Shown here piece after piece: positions 7,120 through 9,682 of a stretch of DNA of 9,682 bases (the first letter of the stretch is position 1; the number at the start of each line of letters is the position of its first letter). The stretch is from Syntrophaceae bacterium (GTDB lineage: Bacteria > Desulfobacterota > Syntrophia > Syntrophales > UBA5619): the NCBI GenBank assembly GCA_919902745.1, contig CAKKRN010000168.1:1-9682 (forward strand), in the 5' to 3' direction. The notes below the pieces were generated by a model that ran no database searches, was not told the DNA's origin, and worked only from the letters and a program-made list of their open reading frames with translations. A program made the position numbers and the translations under genes.

Positions 7120-8625
7120 ATGGAACTTCGCAGCTTTACCGTCTATGACATCTTCAAAAGGAATGCGCGCGTCTTTAAAAACAGAACCGCGATTCAGTCT
7201 GAGGGGGAGCGGATCACCTTCGGAGAGCTGTATGACCGGGTGAATGCCGTGGCGGGGCGGCTCGTTTCCGCAGGGATTCGTCCGGGGGACCGGATCGCGG
7301 TCCTGACGAAGAACCGCCCGGAATTCTTCATCCTGGCCGGCGCGATCGCCGCTACGGGCGCGATCATGGTGCCGATCAATTTTCGTCTTTCCGCGGAGGA
7401 GATCGGATACAACCTCACCAATACGGACCCGGTAGCGATCGTTGTCGATCCCGATTACGAAAAGACGATTTCCACGCTCGGCCCCGCCTGCCCGTCCCTG
7501 AGAAGATGGATCACCTTCGGCTCCGGAGGAGAGGAGTTCGAACCTTTTGATTCCCTGCTCGGCGGTCCGCCGGTGAATGCCGCGAACCTGCGCGGGGACG
7601 ATCCCTACATCATCATGCATACGGCCGCGGTTCAGGGAAAACCCCGCGGGGCGATCCTCAGTCATCATAATCTCGTCGCCTGTTCGATTCAGCTTATCGG
7701 CGCCCTCGGCCTGACCCACCAGGACTCTTATCTGAATATCCTTCCGCTCTTTCATATTGCCGGTTGGATGGCGGCGCTGACGGTGATGCACGCGGGCGGC
7801 CGGAACCTGGTCGTCGCGAAATACGACCCCAAGGCGGCCGGCGAGACGATCGACCGGGAGGGGGTGACCTTCATCGGCAATTTCCCGCCGATCCTGACCC
7901 AGTTGCTCGATGTGCAGGCGGCCGGCGCGTGCACGCTGGCCTCTCTGAGAAATGTGATCGGGGTGGAACTTCCCACGACGGTGCAGCGATTTGAAGCGCT
8001 CGGCACGGGACGGTTCTGCCTCGCCTACGGCCAAACCGAGACGATGGGATTGACCTGCACCTGCCTGAACGCGGAAAGGCCCGGCTCCGCCGGACGGCCG
8101 GGAGCGCTGGTCGATCTGATGATTGCCGACGAATTCGATCGGGAGGTCGCAGCGGGAAAACCGGGGGAGATCCTGGTTCGGGGACCGCTTGTGTTTCAAG
8201 GGTACTGGGGTGAAGAGGAGCTGACGAACCATACCTTGCGAGAAGGTTGGCACCATACGGGCGACGTCGGCCGTCTCGACGAAGAGGGATTCCTCTGGTT
8301 TGTCGGCAGGAAGGCGGAAAAGGAGTTGATCAAACCCGGCGGCGAGAACGTCTACCCGGCGGAGGTGGAAAAGGTGGTCCTTGAACATCCCGCCGTTCTG
8401 GAGGTCTCCGTGATCGGTGTTCCCGATCCCAAATTCGGTGAAGGGATCAAGGCCGTTTGCGTGCTGAAGCCGGGAGCCCGATTGCCGGCGCAGGAGCTGA
8501 TCGATTTTGTGGCCGGCAGAATCGCCCGCTACAAAAAACCAAATTATGTCGAATTTGTCGACTCACTTCCCCACAAAGAGGACGGTTCAATCGATCGGTC
8601 AAAGGTGAAGGAGATGCATGTGTGA
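7120..8625 (+). CDS. AMP-binding (acyl-CoA ligase-like) protein with degenerate catalytic motifs
   Basis: ANL-superfamily protein of 501 residues, the usual length of medium-chain or aromatic acyl-CoA ligases. GAGGTGG at 7107-7113 six bases before the ATG fixes the start; the open frame before it only translates the repeat. Conserved parts: LFHIAGW, LAYGQTE with Y303-E307, HTGDVGRLDEEGF with D382, the hinge and GGENVYPAEVE from 407, and VIGVPDPKFGE. Two key motifs are altered. The P-loop, normally YTSGTTGxPKG, reads MHTAAVQGKPRGA at 166-178, losing the Ser/Gly/Thr-Thr core and replacing Lys by Arg. In the C-terminal motif, where GK normally supplies the adenylation lysine, the sequence is DGSIDR with Ser490. 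The frame is long and clean, so this is not simple decay. It may be a slow, specialised or non-adenylating paralogue. Its place beside the transporter suggests a role with the same substrate class (inference). Confidence 0.88.
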   Translation: MELRSFTVYDIFKRNARVFKNRTAIQSEGERITFGELYDRVNAVAGRLVSAGIRPGDRIAVLTKNRPEFFILAGAIAATGAIMVPINFRLSAEEIGYNLTNTDPVAIVVDPDYEKTISTLGPACPSLRRWITFGSGGEEFEPFDSLLGGPPVNAANLRGDDPYIIMHTAAVQGKPRGAILSHHNLVACSIQLIGALGLTHQDSYLNILPLFHIAGWMAALTVMHAGGRNLVVAKYDPKAAGETIDREGVTFIGNFPPILTQLLDVQAAGACTLASLRNVIGVELPTTVQRFEALGTGRFCLAYGQTETMGLTCTCLNAERPGSAGRPGALVDLMIADEFDREVAAGKPGEILVRGPLVFQGYWGEEELTNHTLREGWHHTGDVGRLDEEGFLWFVGRKAEKELIKPGGENVYPAEVEKVVLEHPAVLEVSVIGVPDPKFGEGIKAVCVLKPGARLPAQELIDFVAGRIARYKKPNYVEFVDSLPHKEDGSIDRSKVKEMHV

Positions 8626-8752
8626 AAACCCCATCCGGATCTTCCCTCTCCGAAGTGACCTTCCCATCTCAACTTGGCCCGCCCCTGGGGTGCAGTCGAA
8701 AGAACCCGAAAATCAGGGAACTTCTGCAACGCAACGACCATGTATCGATAGC

Positions 8753-8801
8753 TTACAAAATATGTTTACAAAACAATACGGAAATGTATTATAATGTAAA
8801 C
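8753..8801 (+). promoter_or_regulatory. Promoter with superimposed concentric dyad (candidate operator) for the AbiEii gene
   Basis: An AT-rich island in GC-rich surroundings holds TTTACA (8765-8770) and a perfect TATAAT (8790-8795), spaced 19 bases, or 18 if TTACAA is taken as the -35. The promoter lies inside an inverted repeat: GTTTACA (8764-8770) mirrors TGTAAAC (8795-8801), and AATAC (8775-8779) mirrors GTATT (8786-8790), both centred on 8782.5. TTACAAAA also occurs twice directly, at 8753-8760 and 8766-8773. A DNA-binding dimer here would block both promoter boxes. The predicted transcript start near 8802 leaves only about four untranslated bases before the ATG at 8806. Confidence 0.55.
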
Positions 8802-8805
8802 CATC

Positions 8806-9663
8806 ATGAAGAGCTACCGTGAGACATACGTCCGGAAGGCCGAGATCGCCCAGTTGATCCTTTTGCATCAACTCTACTCCCTGTCGGGAAGCCGGGAGTT
8901 GATCTTTCAAGGGGGGACGGCGCTTCGGTGGTGCTATGGCGGGAGCCGGTTTTCCGAGGACCTCGATTTCGTGACGCCCCTCGGCGCCGATGCCGTTCGC
9001 GCGAAGCTGAATCGAGCGCTGAAGGCGGTGGAAAGGGAGATGGTCCCCCATTTCGGACCGGGCGCATTGACCCTGTCCGACAAATCGACCCGGCCGGATA
9101 CCCTGAAGCTCTTCGCGGACTACCGGCCGATGGCCTCGCGGGAGAAGATTTCCGTCAAACTCGAATTCGAGGGTATCCGGAAAGAGAGCCTTCCGGAGAC
9201 GAAGAACCATATTCTGTCGGCGCTTCCGGCCGTTTCCTACCTGATCGCGTCCGGCGATTTCCGGGTGCCGCGTCCCAATGCCGTTCTGGTGGTGGAAACC
9301 CTTCCGGAGATCCTCTCCGACAAGATCCGCGCGCTTTTGGAACGCCGTTACCTCAAGGGCCGCGATATCTTCGATCTCTGGTATCTGCGGGCGGTGTTGA
9401 ATGCGGCCGCCGACAAGGAGATGATCGAAAGAAAATGCCGGATGTATGCCTGGCCGTTTCAGGCCGCACGGAATCTGGATTTCTTTGCGGACCCTTCATC
9501 CGCGGCGCGGGAGGAGCTGAAAGCGGCGATCCGGGAGGATCTTGCCCGTTTTCTGCCGCCGGAACTCCTTGCGGTCCATCAGGCGGAAGGATACGCCTCT
9601 TTCCTCGCGGCGCTTCAGTCGCTGTTTGCGGAATTGCGGAAGGCGGAGGTGGCCCTGCCGTGA
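8806..9663 (+). CDS. AbiEii/AbiGii-family nucleotidyltransferase (type IV toxin-antitoxin toxin component)
   Basis: 285-residue protein of the AbiEii/AbiGii (DUF1814-type) nucleotidyltransferase family. In characterised AbiE systems this is the toxin, which acts through NTP transfer, with phage abortive infection as one outcome. Motif I is intact: GGTALRW at 36-42, then YGGSRFSEDLDF at 44-55 with catalytic-type D52 and D54. Motif II is VKLEF with K118 and E120. The third block runs from E168 (EILSDKIRALLER) through KGRDIFDLWYL with D187 and D190. All expected residues are present, so the protein should be active. The ATG at 8806 gives the family N-terminus but has no Shine-Dalgarno and lies about ten bases after a perfect -10 box, suggesting a leaderless message. 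The usual upstream antitoxin gene (abiEi) is absent; 180 bases of non-coding DNA separate it from the ligase. Many relatives are annotated simply as nucleotidyl transferase. Confidence 0.9.
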   Translation: MKSYRETYVRKAEIAQLILLHQLYSLSGSRELIFQGGTALRWCYGGSRFSEDLDFVTPLGADAVRAKLNRALKAVEREMVPHFGPGALTLSDKSTRPDTLKLFADYRPMASREKISVKLEFEGIRKESLPETKNHILSALPAVSYLIASGDFRVPRPNAVLVVETLPEILSDKIRALLERRYLKGRDIFDLWYLRAVLNAAADKEMIERKCRMYAWPFQAARNLDFFADPSSAAREELKAAIREDLARFLPPELLAVHQAEGYASFLAALQSLFAELRKAEVALP

Positions 9664-9682
9664 CAGCGGTGAAAACCCTCCA
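9660..9682 (+). CDS. Start of a downstream gene, truncated by the window end
   Basis: GGAGGTGG at 9645-9652 lies at good distance from a GTG at 9660 that overlaps the preceding stop by four bases (GTGA). The frame reads M-T-A-V-K-T-L and runs off the window; a second in-frame GTG is at 9669. Strong ribosome site plus overlapping start implies translational coupling to the AbiEii-family gene. The partner antitoxin would be the natural occupant, but seven residues cannot identify it. Confidence 0.45.

Noticed and set aside
7114..8388. 424-codon open frame on the minus strand across the second ligase
   Set aside because: Antisense shadow: composition rich in Arg/Gly/His/Asp, no recognisable domain, while the + strand encodes a clear ANL protein throughout.
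8626..8750. Search for a terminator, small gene or abiEi remnant between the second ligase and the AbiEii promoter
   Set aside because: Only a CCCC-T-GGGG mini palindrome was found. No stable hairpin with T-run, no ribosome site with open frame, and no antitoxin-like translation.
8457..8822. 121-codon + strand frame running from the end of the second ligase into the AbiEii promoter
   Set aside because: It overlaps the ligase's C-terminal motifs out of frame, crosses the promoter, and has no ribosome site or family resemblance.

Overview
The window is bacterial, moderately GC-rich and densely coded. Every gene I can support lies on the + strand. Protein style points to an anaerobic Desulfobacterota (former Deltaproteobacteria) lineage, perhaps Syntrophales-like. 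The signs are a Liv-type transporter operon containing acyl-CoA ligases, an ATPase with a C-terminal basic tail, and a ligase of the FadD15/FAA1 type. This placement is inference from remembered family style, not from a search. The Sec-type (non-lipoprotein) signal peptide on the binding protein fits a Gram-negative cell.

Positions 45-6964 hold a branched-chain amino acid (HAAT/Liv) type ABC importer: permease LivH, permease LivM, periplasmic binding protein, LivG ATPase and LivF ATPase. A complete long-chain-type acyl-CoA ligase (about 3431-5341) sits between the binding protein and LivG, with only 3 bases before LivG. The likely job is uptake of a carboxylate, branched-chain compound or aromatic acid, trapped in the cytoplasm as its CoA thioester. 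The true substrate cannot be read from the sequence.

Positions 6965-7119 form a gap. It contains a strong Shine-Dalgarno and ATG leading into only a 23-codon ORF, then a 69-base two-hairpin REP/BIME-like repeat (7018-7086) whose first hairpin is followed by six T's. After it, 7120-8625 encodes a second AMP-binding protein. Its overall ANL fold is clear, but both the ATP-binding P-loop and the C-terminal catalytic lysine motif are degenerate. It may be a non-adenylating paralogue.

Positions 8626-8805 lead into a separate accessory module. An AT-rich promoter is covered by a concentric inverted repeat and drives, apparently with almost no leader, an AbiEii/AbiGii-family nucleotidyltransferase (8806-9663), the toxin component of type IV toxin-antitoxin systems. 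No antitoxin gene lies upstream. A strong ribosome binding site and an overlapping GTG at 9660 suggest that the partner follows and is cut off by the window end.

No tRNA, rRNA, CRISPR array or insertion sequence was found. The best candidates for something unusual are the doubly degenerate ligase, the ligase-in-transporter arrangement, and the AbiEii module with its promoter-spanning dyad and reversed gene order.
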